A DNA stretch of 64,000 bases from an uncultured Alphaproteobacteria bacterium (lineage in GTDB: Bacteria > Pseudomonadota > Alphaproteobacteria > Rhodobacterales > Rhodobacteraceae). Shown here one piece after another: positions 1 through 8,364 of the stretch. The stretch covers positions 18,316-82,315 of the forward strand of contig CABZEG010000001.1 of NCBI GenBank assembly GCA_902524655.1, read 5' to 3'. Each line of letters starts with the position of its first letter. Positions within the stretch are counted from its first letter, which is position 1. A model generated the notes under the pieces. That model did no database searches. It was given only the letters and a program-made list of their open reading frames with translations, and was not told the origin of the DNA. The position numbers and the translations under genes were made by a program.

Positions 1-2
1 TC

Positions 3-944
3 TATTTATCAGAACATAGGTTTAATTTTAATATAGGGAATATTCTTCGAGAATCTTCAGCCTTTCAAATACCAACAGCTGCTATTCTTGGTGCAACGCC
101 AGGGTGCGGCGGAGCCGTTGTTGTGGTTGCGGCGTATACTTCTGGAAACGTGTCTTTTGGAGCGGTTATAGCAACCCTAACCGCCACTATGGGAGACGCC
201 GCATTTTTATTGATTGCGGTCAGACCGGACATTGCAATATTAGTGCTTCCTCTTACGCTACTCGCTGGAATTATCACAGGATATATCGCTGATAATTTTC
301 TTACTTTTTCACATCAGGAGAAGGCAGTTAATCTTAAAAGTGACGTCCCCATAATTGGCAAAAATAGGAAGCGTGACATCATATTTACATGTCTGATAAT
401 ACCGGGTTTCGGTCTGGGAATTCTTCAAATACTTCAGTATGATCTTGAAAAGCTCTTCGGTATCTTCCCACAGATTATTGCAATAGTTGGAATGGTGACA
501 AGCATTTTTATATGGTCTAATTCTCAAATCAAAACAATGACTAACCCGAGAGACAAACCACTTGTTCGCGTAGCTGAAGAAACAAGTTTTATAACCATCT
601 GGGTTTTAGCTGCTTATTTAGCATACGATTATCTCGTTTATCTAACTCCGTTGGACTTGAACGTAATATTCAAGACGATGGGGATGCTGATTCCTTTACT
701 AGCCATAATAATAGGGTTTATTCCTGGATGTGGACCCCAAATATTGGTCACAACTCTTTTTATAAATGGAATGATACCTTTTAGTGCTCTTTTAGGAAAT
801 GCTATATCAAACGATGGTGATGCTTTGTTTCCTGCTATAGCGATCGCACCTAGAGCCGCCATCCTAGCAACGATTTATTCGGCTATACCAGCTTTTGTAA
901 TGGCCTATACCTTATACTTTTTTTTCCCTTTATTCGGACAATAA
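3..944 (+). CDS. Putative 10TM heavy-metal exporter, ArsP_2-like (5' truncated)
   Basis: The reading frame is open from the window edge, so the N-terminus is missing; an ATG at 123 is internal. The visible part is very hydrophobic, with about eight membrane segments. It holds two copies of a Pro-Gly-Cys-Gly motif in similar settings (GATPGCGGA near the start, GFIPGCGPQI near residue 240 of the visible part), which suggests an internally duplicated permease. This pattern fits the ArsP_2 family of putative ten-helix heavy-metal exporters; the transported ion is unknown and the family name is from memory. The paired cysteines could bind metal (inference). It converges on the cyclic-nucleotide-domain gene, with 2 bp between the two stops. 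Confidence 0.62.
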   Translation, partial: YLSEHRFNFNIGNILRESSAFQIPTAAILGATPGCGGAVVVVAAYTSGNVSFGAVIATLTATMGDAAFLLIAVRPDIAILVLPLTLLAGIITGYIADNFLTFSHQEKAVNLKSDVPIIGKNRKRDIIFTCLIIPGFGLGILQILQYDLEKLFGIFPQIIAIVGMVTSIFIWSNSQIKTMTNPRDKPLVRVAEETSFITIWVLAAYLAYDYLVYLTPLDLNVIFKTMGMLIPLLAIIIGFIPGCGPQILVTTLFINGMIPFSALLGNAISNDGDALFPAIAIAPRAAILATIYSAIPAFVMAYTLYFFFPLFGQ

Positions 945-946
945 AA

Positions 947-1414
947 TCAATCTTCTGAAAGTGTCTTATTTACTTTCTTCCTCATCTGCTCGACTAATTT
1001 GGTAATATCTTCGGATATTGTCTCAGTTTTTTTTACCATCACCATCAGTTTCTCCAAATCCTTAGATAATTCTTCACTTTGCGCGTTTGAATCAATGAGT
1101 CTCAAATGTGTTTTTCTTATCAACGCAGAAATAACTTTGTTTCGTTGCAAAAAACTGTCTATTGATCTTGCTGGAAGAAATAAGGCATGAACTTCATGTT
1201 CACCGGCAACTGCCGTTACCGAACGTGGCTTTTTTAAAACAAGCGAGGCATCACCAAATATTTCATTCACACCTAGCCTATTGAGTTTTAGTCCACCTGA
1301 TGTGTAAATATAAACGTATCCAGACTTAATCAGATACGCACCTTCTGGGTTATCCCCTGCCTTGTAAATCTCTTCATTTGGCTGCCATATCACATGCTTT
1401 TCAGTTTTTTCCAT
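947..1414 (-). CDS. Single-domain cyclic-nucleotide-binding (Crp-like sensor) protein
   Basis: This 155-residue soluble protein has a cyclic-nucleotide-binding beta-roll in residues 10-110 (EIYKAGDNPEGAYLIKSGYV, then GVNEIFGDASLVLKKPRSVT). A charged helical tail (110-155) may form a coiled coil. There is no helix-turn-helix, so it is not a Crp/FNR activator. The usual GE(L/I)A phosphate-cassette glutamate is not clearly present (IFGDAS instead), so cAMP binding is uncertain. It is the last gene of a tight minus-strand trio with a GST (6 bp upstream) and a thioesterase, and may act as a sensor or partner subunit. Function unknown. Confidence 0.7.
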   Translation of the reverse strand: MEKTEKHVIWQPNEEIYKAGDNPEGAYLIKSGYVYIYTSGGLKLNRLGVNEIFGDASLVLKKPRSVTAVAGEHEVHALFLPARSIDSFLQRNKVISALIRKTHLRLIDSNAQSEELSKDLEKLMVMVKKTETISEDITKLVEQMRKKVNKTLSED

Positions 1415-1420
1415 TTGTTC

Positions 1421-2170
1421 CTACTCCACATATTCTTTTAGTTTTTTTTCGTCAACAACTATGGGTTGGATGATGCCTCCAGCCCTTTCAAAAATATCAA
1501 GTACATTTGGCAAAGCCAGCATATTTTCCCACACTTTATTTAGATTTGGAAAATCTTTTTCTAACGGAATATCTGATGCAAGTGCATTTCTTATTTGGGG
1601 AATTAAAAAACAATCCGCATAAGACACATTATCTCCAACACAATATTTTCCTGAAACATTTTTCAAAATTTCTTCTATGGCAGAAAACTCGCGATTAATA
1701 AAATGCTTCCTCAGGGGATGCTTAATCGGCTGTGCTTTTTTCATTCCCCACTCACCCATCGCTTGAATAATAAAGGGAATGTTTTGGTAGGGTTGGGTGT
1801 CAGCGGCTACAATCCACTGAATTCTTCTCATCTCTGCTTTTAAATAAGGGTCCTCTGGAATTAATGGAGAAGGTTCGCCCAAAAGATCATCTATCAAATC
1901 TATAATAGCTCCTGTCTGAGTCATTTTTTTGCCATCCTCAAGCAAAAGTAAAGGCACTCTTCCCTCAGGGTTTAGAGCTTTATAATCCTTGGTTTTTAAC
2001 TTATTGTATTGTTCGTCATCACTAGGGATCGTCCAAACTGGTATCCCACGGTTATCAAAATCTATTCCAGTCTCAATTAGTTTAACTTTATTTTCGGGAA
2101 CACCCCTGCAACTTAAAAAAATAAGAACGCGTAAAGAAGCACTACTGGATGAATGGTAATATAATTTCAT
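1421..2170 (-). CDS. Glutathione S-transferase family protein (zeta / maleylacetoacetate isomerase-like)
   Basis: The N-terminal thioredoxin fold (MKLYYHSSSSASLRVLIFLS) carries the Ser-rich active-site loop seen in zeta-class GSTs. ALNPEGRVPLLLLEDG contains the cis-proline, followed by the TQTGAIIDLIDD glutathione gamma-Glu-binding region. The helical C-terminal domain has the YCVGDNVSYADCFLIPQ signature. At 249 residues it is about 30 longer than typical MaiA; the extra residues lie in the thioredoxin domain (about 35-60). Maleylacetoacetate isomerase is a possible activity, but no tyrosine-degradation genes are nearby, so only the family is asserted. Its start lies 12 bp after the thioesterase stop. 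Confidence 0.75.
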   Translation of the reverse strand: MKLYYHSSSSASLRVLIFLSCRGVPENKVKLIETGIDFDNRGIPVWTIPSDDEQYNKLKTKDYKALNPEGRVPLLLLEDGKKMTQTGAIIDLIDDLLGEPSPLIPEDPYLKAEMRRIQWIVAADTQPYQNIPFIIQAMGEWGMKKAQPIKHPLRKHFINREFSAIEEILKNVSGKYCVGDNVSYADCFLIPQIRNALASDIPLEKDFPNLNKVWENMLALPNVLDIFERAGGIIQPIVVDEKKLKEYVE

Positions 2171-2182
2171 TTTTAAAACCTC

Positions 2183-3067
2183 TTACAATATCAGTTTAGC
2201 CAAGGCCTTAGCCATTTCCGGTGGTATGGGAATCGACTTTCTAGCCTCGAGATCCATAGTAACGGCAACAGCACTTGCAATAGCGACTGGCTTTCCAGTC
2301 TCAACATTAAATATCCAGTGCTTCCATACAAAAGTCTTATTAGACATAGATTGAACTCCTGACTTCGTTTTTAAGTGCGTACCTAAAGGAACATATTCAA
2401 AAAAATCAAACTTATATTCTAAAGCAGCGCTTCCGACATTGGTCATACCATTTTCATCTATTGTGCCAGTATACGCTAACAAGTGAGGCGTTGAGTCTGA
2501 TACCACACCCATATAAGCGGAGGGCTTAATCTTATCCATATTATCGCAATGCCTTTGCAAAATTACTGACTCAAATGAATCAATCATATCTTTCTGAGAG
2601 GCTTGTGAGAGAGACATTACATTTTCCTTTTGTAAAGATAATCCTCTTGGTTGACCATAGCTTGGAATATCTACCCTCAATTCCTCAAACACTTTAGAAA
2701 AATTCTTTTTTGCTTCCTCTGGGGGTTTACTCGTCCATACAAATTGGAAGTTAAAGGCAGCGCAGGGTTGCTGTGTAATCGTTTCTACCATTTCTAAATA
2801 GGGCTTTACTTCGGTATCTCCAAGTTGAACTATTCCCAGTTTAAAAAAAAATGGAGCTCCTGGTTTTTGTTCCTTAAGAAAACGAATGTGGGCACGGGCA
2901 AGAGAAAGATATGTATTTCCCAACTCGACTGGTTTCTCGTTAATTCCTAACTTGTTCCAAAGCACAACACATCCTTGAAGTGCTTTTTCAAAATAGAATT
3001 GAACATTCATATGGCCCATTTGATCTATTTCCCAAGATTGGACTGAGTTTCTGTAAACCGTTTTCAT
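2183..3067 (-). CDS. Acyl-CoA thioesterase-like protein, tandem hot-dog fold
   Basis: This 294-residue protein begins with a classic 4-hydroxybenzoyl-CoA thioesterase motif (QMGHMNVQFYFEKA, residues 16-29). There the Asp/Asn found near the conserved Gly-His-Met usually supports catalysis. A second hot-dog half (residues 150-290) contains YKFDFFEYVPLGTHL and a conserved Trp-Lys-His strand, so two hot-dog domains sit in one chain. The acyl-CoA substrate is not identifiable. It is the first gene of the minus-strand trio with the GST and the cyclic-nucleotide-domain protein, and its promoter would lie in 3068-3180, divergent from the serine hydrolase. Confidence 0.65.
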   Translation of the reverse strand: MKTVYRNSVQSWEIDQMGHMNVQFYFEKALQGCVVLWNKLGINEKPVELGNTYLSLARAHIRFLKEQKPGAPFFFKLGIVQLGDTEVKPYLEMVETITQQPCAAFNFQFVWTSKPPEEAKKNFSKVFEELRVDIPSYGQPRGLSLQKENVMSLSQASQKDMIDSFESVILQRHCDNMDKIKPSAYMGVVSDSTPHLLAYTGTIDENGMTNVGSAALEYKFDFFEYVPLGTHLKTKSGVQSMSNKTFVWKHWIFNVETGKPVAIASAVAVTMDLEARKSIPIPPEMAKALAKLIL

Positions 3068-3180
3068 TGTATGTAAATAATTCCCTCTCTTGAGTTCAGT
3101 GATTACATTTTATCTCTTGTTGTACCAGACATTGTCCTGTAATTAGATCATAGAGTTTATTTATCATCAAAGGAATTAAA

Positions 3181-4332
3181 TTGGAAGATTCTCAACCTAC
3201 ATTAGCCAACTGGAGGCTACCCCCATTTAATAGAGAAGCATTTTCTAAAGTAAGGGAAATAATCCCTACGGCTTCGATAAATTGGACCAAAGGACCAGAT
3301 AAAAAAATCAGTGAGTTTAAAAATAAGGAGCTTACCGTAAAAATAAGAGAAAACGAGGAAGCATTGTTGGACGAGTTTTTAAGTCAAACAACAGTAGACG
3401 CTTTTCACATATCTCATAAAGGTAACACCATATATACGTGGCATTCTGATTATTGTTCCTCCACAACACCACATATTATCTTTTCTGTGTCAAAGTCACT
3501 AACCGCGTTACTTATCGGCTGCGTAATAGATGAAGGGTTATTAAGTGAAGAGACTTTGGTCTCCCAGATTATTCCCGAGACAAAGGGAAGTGCTTTCGAA
3601 GATGCCTCAGTTCGCAATTTATTGGACATGAGCGTTTCTTCTAATTTCATAGAAGACTATGAAGCAACATCCGGTATTTTTCTCGATTATCGGCAATCAA
3701 CCGGTTGGAACCCACAAGACATAGATGATACATCACATTTAAAATCGTTTCTTTATAGCTTGAACAAAAATACACACAAACATGGTGAAAAATTTGAATA
3801 TCATTCAACAAACACCGACATGCTCGGAATTATAATAGAGAAATGCACTGGTAAAAAATACGCACAGTTTTTTTTTGAAAAACTTATGAAGCCTACAGGC
3901 GCACAAGACGATGCTTATGTGACACTGGACAGAATGGGTACGTCAAGATCTGCGGGAGGAGTATGTATATCGGCAAGCGATATAATGGGTATATGTGAAA
4001 TGGTTCGATGCTATGGAAAAAATAGTCAGGGCGAACAAGTATTTCCTGAAAACTGGATCAAAGATATACTAAATTCAGCTTCTAATAAAAAATTCAGTCT
4101 TGATGGACATTATGATATTTTTCCTGAAGGACTTTATAGGTCAAAATGGTATAGGCCTTATATTTCTCGAAGCGTTCTTTTTGGGCTCGGAATTCATGGC
4201 CAGTGGATTTGGATCGATTTTGATAAAGAGCTTTCTTTTGTGTGCCTGAGTTCAGAGCCTAAACCCATTATGAAAAATAATATTGAGCAGATGTCTAACA
4301 TTTTCAGTCAAATTACCAGTCAACTGGTTTAA
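3181..4332 (+). CDS. Serine hydrolase, class C beta-lactamase / 6-aminohexanoate-dimer hydrolase-like
   Basis: This is a 383-residue penicillin-recognising-fold hydrolase. The catalytic SxxK motif is in FSVSKSLTALLIG (about residue 103), and a YxxxN-like second motif is in FEYHSTNTDMLGIIIEKCTG (about 205). The general layout matches NylB-type amide hydrolases more than true beta-lactamases. There is no signal peptide, so it is likely cytoplasmic. TTG is chosen as the start because AAGGA lies about 8 bases upstream and no ATG occurs near the N-terminus. It is followed after 18 bp by a DMT exporter, and the two may be co-transcribed. Substrate unknown. Confidence 0.75.
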   Translation: MEDSQPTLANWRLPPFNREAFSKVREIIPTASINWTKGPDKKISEFKNKELTVKIRENEEALLDEFLSQTTVDAFHISHKGNTIYTWHSDYCSSTTPHIIFSVSKSLTALLIGCVIDEGLLSEETLVSQIIPETKGSAFEDASVRNLLDMSVSSNFIEDYEATSGIFLDYRQSTGWNPQDIDDTSHLKSFLYSLNKNTHKHGEKFEYHSTNTDMLGIIIEKCTGKKYAQFFFEKLMKPTGAQDDAYVTLDRMGTSRSAGGVCISASDIMGICEMVRCYGKNSQGEQVFPENWIKDILNSASNKKFSLDGHYDIFPEGLYRSKWYRPYISRSVLFGLGIHGQWIWIDFDKELSFVCLSSEPKPIMKNNIEQMSNIFSQITSQLV

Positions 4333-4350
4333 CCCTAAAAAGGAATATCA

Positions 4351-5217
4351 TTGAAATTAAGTTTTGGAGGCATACCTCTTTTTTTGTGTGCCATATTATC
4401 ATTTGTGTGCATGAATGCCCTAGCCAAGGGAATGGCTCTTCAATATCCCATAATTGAGGTGGTTTGGGCGCGATACCTCAGCCAAACAGTGCTGACAATA
4501 TTGGTATTCAATAAAAATCTGAAAACAATTGTGAAAACACAAAGGTTAAAAATTCACCTTTTCAGATCGGCTCTACTTTTTGGAGCGACCATTTTTATTT
4601 TTGCCGGTTTTGCTAACTTATCCTTGGCTGCAACTATGGCGATTTTTCAAACCGCGCCATTATTGGTTGTTATTCTATCAGTAATTTTTCTAGGCGAAAT
4701 AGTTGGGTTTAAGCGATGGTTAGGGGTTTTTGTTGGATTTTTAGGAGCGTTAATTATTATACAACCAGGAACAGATACCTTTTTAATCGCTAGCATTTTT
4801 CCACTTCTATCAGCTTTGTGCTACGCAGGTTATGCAGTTTCAACGCGTCACCTCGGTACAGATGAGGATCCTAGAACAAACTTCTTTTATACTGGCTTAG
4901 TAGGAACTATTGTTTCCACACTAATTTTATTTCCATATTTTCAAAAAATAGAGTTGTTCGATATTATTTATTTCACCCTATTAGGTACTCTTGGTGGCTT
5001 CGGTCATTACTGTCTAATTTTAGCACTCAGAAAGTCTGAGGCATCTCTACTTGCCCCCTTTTCGTATTTTGATTTAGTCTTCTCAGCTTGCCTTGGCATT
5101 ATATTCTTTACAGAGTATCCAAGTCAAAGTTTGATAATTGGTGCTGTTATCATTGTTGGAGCAGGAATATACACTTGGTATCGAGAAAGGGTACAGTCAC
5201 ACAATCAAAGTGTCTGA
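4351..5217 (+). CDS. DMT-superfamily transporter (EamA family)
   Basis: This is a 288-residue inner-membrane protein with about ten hydrophobic helices and two EamA repeats. The first repeat includes the family hallmark of a conserved segment ending in FLGEIVGFKRWLGVFVGFLG; the second ends at residue 276. The TTG start is preceded by AAAAAGGA at good spacing. EamA proteins usually export amino acids, metabolites or drugs; specificity cannot be read here. It follows the serine hydrolase, possibly exporting its product (inference). Its 3' end overlaps the 3' end of the convergent aminotransferase gene by 13 bp. Confidence 0.85.
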   Translation: MKLSFGGIPLFLCAILSFVCMNALAKGMALQYPIIEVVWARYLSQTVLTILVFNKNLKTIVKTQRLKIHLFRSALLFGATIFIFAGFANLSLAATMAIFQTAPLLVVILSVIFLGEIVGFKRWLGVFVGFLGALIIIQPGTDTFLIASIFPLLSALCYAGYAVSTRHLGTDEDPRTNFFYTGLVGTIVSTLILFPYFQKIELFDIIYFTLLGTLGGFGHYCLILALRKSEASLLAPFSYFDLVFSACLGIIFFTEYPSQSLIIGAVIIVGAGIYTWYRERVQSHNQSV

Positions 5218-6071
5218 GAGCGTGACCAATCCCAATATAATTCTCTTGCCAGCTTTGCTATAGATCCGACTTGGTAGTTCTTATCTTCGAACGCAGTTAC
5301 AGGCATTATCTTGGTCATATTTCCTGTCATAAATACTTCCTCGGCTTCTTCAAAATCTTTGAAAGACAGAACAGTTTCTGAAACCGGTTTTCCATATTCT
5401 CTTAAATTTTTTATATGTCTTGCCCTAGTAATACCAGCCAAAAACGTTCCATTTGGGATCGGTGTTAATACTTCGCCGTCTTTTACCATAAAGATATTGG
5501 CTGTTGCTGTCTCAGCAACATTGCCAGCAGCATCAGCAACTAAGGCATTTGTAAATCCTTTTGATCGTGCCTCGGCTAACATTCTCGCATTATTGGGATA
5601 TAAACACCCCGCTTTTGCATTCACTACATTATCCTCCAGAACAGGTCGTCGGAATTTAGTTCTGCTGAGCGTTGCAGAAACAGTTGCTGCGGCCATTGGA
5701 ATTTGCTCAAGACAGATTGAAAAAGCCGTACTATTTTCCTTTGGCAATACTAAAGACTCGGCCCCATCAAGCGCCCAATACATTGGCCTTATATAAACCG
5801 ATGTGGATTTATCGAAAGAGCTAAGCCCCTCTTTAATTATTTCCACCATTTCTTCAGGTGTAACAGCGGGATCAAGCATCATTGCCTTTGCTGAATTATT
5901 TACTCTCTCACAATGTAAAAGTAGGTCAGGTGTAGCACCTTCAAAAAAGCGAGCTCCATCAAAGACACTTGATCCTAACCATGCCCCATGATCAGCGGCG
6001 CGGAGAATATATTTATCTCCATCATGCCATGTGCCATTAAAATATGTTTTTATATTTTCCCCAGAAGCCAT
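5205..6071 (-). CDS. ilvE: Branched-chain amino acid aminotransferase (PLP fold type IV)
   Basis: It transfers amino groups between Leu/Ile/Val and 2-oxoglutarate, using PLP in the cytoplasm. Features are AADHGAWLGSSVFDGAR (residues 25-41), the PLP lysine in NAKAGCLYPNNARML (about 150), and the PLP-phosphate region in VAETATANIFMVKDG (about 185). At 288 residues it has the family length. The sequence closely resembles the short IlvE form remembered from Rhodobacteraceae. D-amino-acid transaminase or aminodeoxychorismate lyase are the alternatives in this fold; the substrate call is by family resemblance. It starts 20 bp after the copD stop on the same strand, so it may share the copper transcript. 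Confidence 0.82.
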   Translation of the reverse strand: MASGENIKTYFNGTWHDGDKYILRAADHGAWLGSSVFDGARFFEGATPDLLLHCERVNNSAKAMMLDPAVTPEEMVEIIKEGLSSFDKSTSVYIRPMYWALDGAESLVLPKENSTAFSICLEQIPMAAATVSATLSRTKFRRPVLEDNVVNAKAGCLYPNNARMLAEARSKGFTNALVADAAGNVAETATANIFMVKDGEVLTPIPNGTFLAGITRARHIKNLREYGKPVSETVLSFKDFEEAEEVFMTGNMTKIMPVTAFEDKNYQVGSIAKLARELYWDWSRSQTL

Positions 6072-6091
6072 TCCAACCTTACTCTGTTGCG

Positions 6092-6961
6092 CTACTTTAA
6101 AGGTAGCTCTATAGAAGTTGTTAGTAAACTAGATATTACCAAAATTATGAATAATATCGAAATCTCTACATTGATTGATTTTCTCAATTTAATTGCGTGC
6201 GATAAATAATTTTTTTTAAGTTGTGGTACTAACCGGAACTTATTTAGGGCACCAATCCCTAGCAAAGTTGTGACAAAAAATAATTTAAATAAAAAGGCTT
6301 TTCCATAATCAGAAGTCACTAGCTGATCTATACCACCAACTAAAATTGTCCCCAGCATTAATCCAGTTATTAGCAAGACCCCTATGTAGTAGACAGCATA
6401 AACACCAAATTGATGCGCTATTTGAAACAGGTTTTCTTCTTCAACTTTTCCCTGAGTAGAATAACGGAGCGGTAAGAACGAACCAACCCAAAAAGAAATA
6501 GCGCCCAGGTGTAAGACGATCAGTAGCTGAGAGCTAAATCCATTTATTGTCGAGTGCCCATATAATGAGAATGATGAAAGTATGAGGGCAAAGCCTAATA
6601 TTCCTGCGATAGGTCTTTGATTTTGAAAAACAGATATCCACAAGAATACTAATAAGAACCCAAAAAATAATACTAAAATGGACTGACCGGCCTTCGATGA
6701 CAAGGCTATATTAACCATAAATGGATCAACTGCACTTTGTAAATCTCCTCCTATGTTTCCTGCTGTCATTAACAGTAATAATGGTGCTACGATGGAGCCA
6801 GTTAGTGATGATCTACTTACTAAATTGCAACAGTATGCAAGTGTTGGTTGTGAAAGCAAAGATCTGAAATGAAAAATGAACATGCCTGTCCCTACCGCGA
6901 GGAAAGATAGAACATAGAGTAAAACTTTTACAAGAGGAGCTAATATAGCCCAGATTTCCAT
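6092..6961 (-). CDS. copD: Copper resistance protein CopD-like membrane protein
   Basis: This 289-residue integral membrane protein has about eight helices. The motif HLGAISFWVGSFLPLRY (about residue 155) matches the conserved histidine/tryptophan helix of CopD, which is thought to move copper across the inner membrane together with CopC. It sits 4 bp downstream of copC in an operon read from the CueR-type promoter at about 8.34 kb. In standard Cop systems CopC is periplasmic and CopD is in the inner membrane. The direction of copper movement cannot be decided from sequence. Confidence 0.83.
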   Translation of the reverse strand: MEIWAILAPLVKVLLYVLSFLAVGTGMFIFHFRSLLSQPTLAYCCNLVSRSSLTGSIVAPLLLLMTAGNIGGDLQSAVDPFMVNIALSSKAGQSILVLFFGFLLVFLWISVFQNQRPIAGILGFALILSSFSLYGHSTINGFSSQLLIVLHLGAISFWVGSFLPLRYSTQGKVEEENLFQIAHQFGVYAVYYIGVLLITGLMLGTILVGGIDQLVTSDYGKAFLFKLFFVTTLLGIGALNKFRLVPQLKKNYLSHAIKLRKSINVEISILFIILVISSLLTTSIELPLK

Positions 6962-6965
6962 TTTT

Positions 6966-7370
6966 TTAATTACCTTTAACTTCGAAAGTAAGTATACCTT
7001 TTAAAACGTGACCATCCTCCCCCATAGCTCGCCAATGCACTTCATAAGAGCCAAAATTAATCTGAGGTAACTTTATTAAATGACTTTCGGACAAAACCAA
7101 CGAAGGTTTATAATTTATTTCTATCAATTTCCCATTTGATTTTTTAAAAAAACCTTTCAATGATGATAATTTTTTATTGTTATCTTGGCCTTTTTGAAAA
7201 ATCTCAAACTTTATTAGTTTAGCAGGAGATTTAAATAGCATTTTATACTGGGTTGGAGCCTTTGTTAACAAAGCCCCATCCATTGGATTTGCTAACTTTA
7301 GAGGCGAATGTGGAAACGCTGTTATTGGCAAACTGAATAGTATAAAAACTAATATGATTTTCTTTAACAT
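6966..7370 (-). CDS. copC: Copper resistance protein CopC (periplasmic copper-binding)
   Basis: A signal peptide (MLKKIILVFILFSLPITAFP) precedes a small beta-sandwich. Cleavage after the Ala or Pro would place His near the mature N-terminus (HSPLKLANPMDG), as in Cu(II)-binding CopC. The second conserved histidine is in GEDGHVLKGILTFEV near the C-terminus. At 134 residues it has the normal family length. The Met-rich Cu(I) site of plasmid-borne CopC is not evident, so it probably has a single Cu(II) site (inference). It lies between the cytochrome c (2 bp upstream) and copD (4 bp downstream). Confidence 0.88.
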   Translation of the reverse strand: MLKKIILVFILFSLPITAFPHSPLKLANPMDGALLTKAPTQYKMLFKSPAKLIKFEIFQKGQDNNKKLSSLKGFFKKSNGKLIEINYKPSLVLSESHLIKLPQINFGSYEVHWRAMGEDGHVLKGILTFEVKGN

Positions 7371-7372
7371 AC

Positions 7373-7855
7373 CTACCTCTGTTCTTTGCTAATTGTATTA
7401 ATTTTATCGTGTTGCAGTCTTACCTTCATACTCCATGTACTCTTGATAAATGATAAAGCTGCAACAATTTCACGGTCGGACAAAAGGTTATTATATGCAG
7501 GCATATTATTTGGATATTCTTGCCCGATAATTTCTTCCAACCCATATTTGGTCATTAAGAAAAGATACTCATCTGAGTGATGCCATGTGTGACCACTTTC
7601 ATCATGCGGAGGTGCCGGCATGTATCCATCGGAATCCGGTTGTCTCCATTGCTCTTGACCCTCAAGATTAACACCATGGCATGACGCACAATTATTTTTA
7701 TAAACCAACTTGCCCAGATTTACCAAATCTTGATCATCTGGCTTCAGAGAAATGTCAGCCCTGAGGGGCTCATCAAAAAATAAGCTTGGTGCAAAATAAA
7801 AAACACTCCCTAACACTAAAAATACAAATAGGATTGGCACAGCAAGTTTTTTCAT
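7373..7855 (-). CDS. Membrane-anchored or secreted class I c-type cytochrome
   Basis: The N-terminal hydrophobic segment (residues 4-25) acts as signal or anchor. The single haem-binding site is CASCHG (about residue 56), and the distal Met is in YPNNMPAYNNLLSDREI (about 117). The remainder is a compact one-haem cytochrome c fold of about 110 residues. It is embedded in the CueR-controlled copper operon between DUF4396 and copC. Cytochromes of this type often occur beside DUF4396 and copper genes, possibly for periplasmic electron transfer linked to copper oxidation; that role is inference. Confidence 0.87.
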   Translation of the reverse strand: MKKLAVPILFVFLVLGSVFYFAPSLFFDEPLRADISLKPDDQDLVNLGKLVYKNNCASCHGVNLEGQEQWRQPDSDGYMPAPPHDESGHTWHHSDEYLFLMTKYGLEEIIGQEYPNNMPAYNNLLSDREIVAALSFIKSTWSMKVRLQHDKINTISKEQR

Positions 7856-7856
7856 T

Positions 7857-8303
7857 TTAGTGACACGCTTTTCCTAAAGCTTTAAGTCGCCAGTAGTTAT
7901 AGGGAAGAGGCGTTATAAAACCAACTATTAGCATTAATGGTATCACCCACCACGTCAATTTTGCGCCTCCAGTGGCAATAAAATCTGTCAAGTTCATGGC
8001 GGCCTCCATTGATATCATTGAAATTAGGGACATACCTATAGCTGTTTGAAAAGCCGCCTTTAAAGGCATTTGTCGAAACAGAATGAACGTTTCAAGTAAA
8101 ATGGATGTGATTAAGCCATTAATGATAGCTAGCGTCATAATTGCTAAAACCGGCCAAGCAATACCCATAAATTGAAAATATGCTATTGTTCCAAAATCTC
8201 CTATAGAGCAGCCTAAAAGGCACCACATTGTATTGTAAGACGCCCTTTTCCAAGTGTGCTTACAATACCAGTTTATATCGATTTTTTGGGCTAGTTCAGA
8301 CAT
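7857..8303 (-). CDS. DUF4396 integral membrane protein
   Basis: This 148-residue protein has four hydrophobic helices and a conserved start (WKRASYNTMWCLLGCSIGDF) with two cysteines three residues apart (Cys-Leu-Leu-Gly-Cys) at the first helix. Met, Glu and His residues are spread through helices 2-4, which would suit a metal-binding membrane protein. I recognise it as DUF4396, a family commonly found with copper genes; its function is not established. It is the promoter-proximal gene of the copper operon. Its ATG is preceded by AAGAGGT, and its stop is 1 bp from the cytochrome c start. Confidence 0.75.
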   Translation of the reverse strand: MSELAQKIDINWYCKHTWKRASYNTMWCLLGCSIGDFGTIAYFQFMGIAWPVLAIMTLAIINGLITSILLETFILFRQMPLKAAFQTAIGMSLISMISMEAAMNLTDFIATGGAKLTWWVIPLMLIVGFITPLPYNYWRLKALGKACH

Positions 8304-8323
8304 CTTGACCTCTTTTTATTTTC

Positions 8324-8354
8324 AATATAAAGTCTCCAGTTACTGGAATGTAAA
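8324..8354 (-). promoter_or_regulatory. CueR-type copper-responsive promoter and operator
   Basis: Read on the minus strand, TTTACA (8354-8349) and TATATT (8329-8324) are separated by exactly 19 bp. This is the over-long spacer that MerR-family regulators need in order to activate. Inside the spacer lies the dyad TCCAGT-A-ACTGGA (8347-8335), with perfect 6-bp arms, very like known CueR sites. It faces the DUF4396-cytochrome-copC-copD operon and sits directly upstream of the divergent cueR, so it may serve both directions. Confidence 0.85.
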
Positions 8355-8364
8355 GAGTTTATTA

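Noticed and set aside
5311..5796. 161-residue plus-strand frame inside ilvE
   Set aside because: Antisense shadow of a conserved aminotransferase; no RBS and a low-information product.
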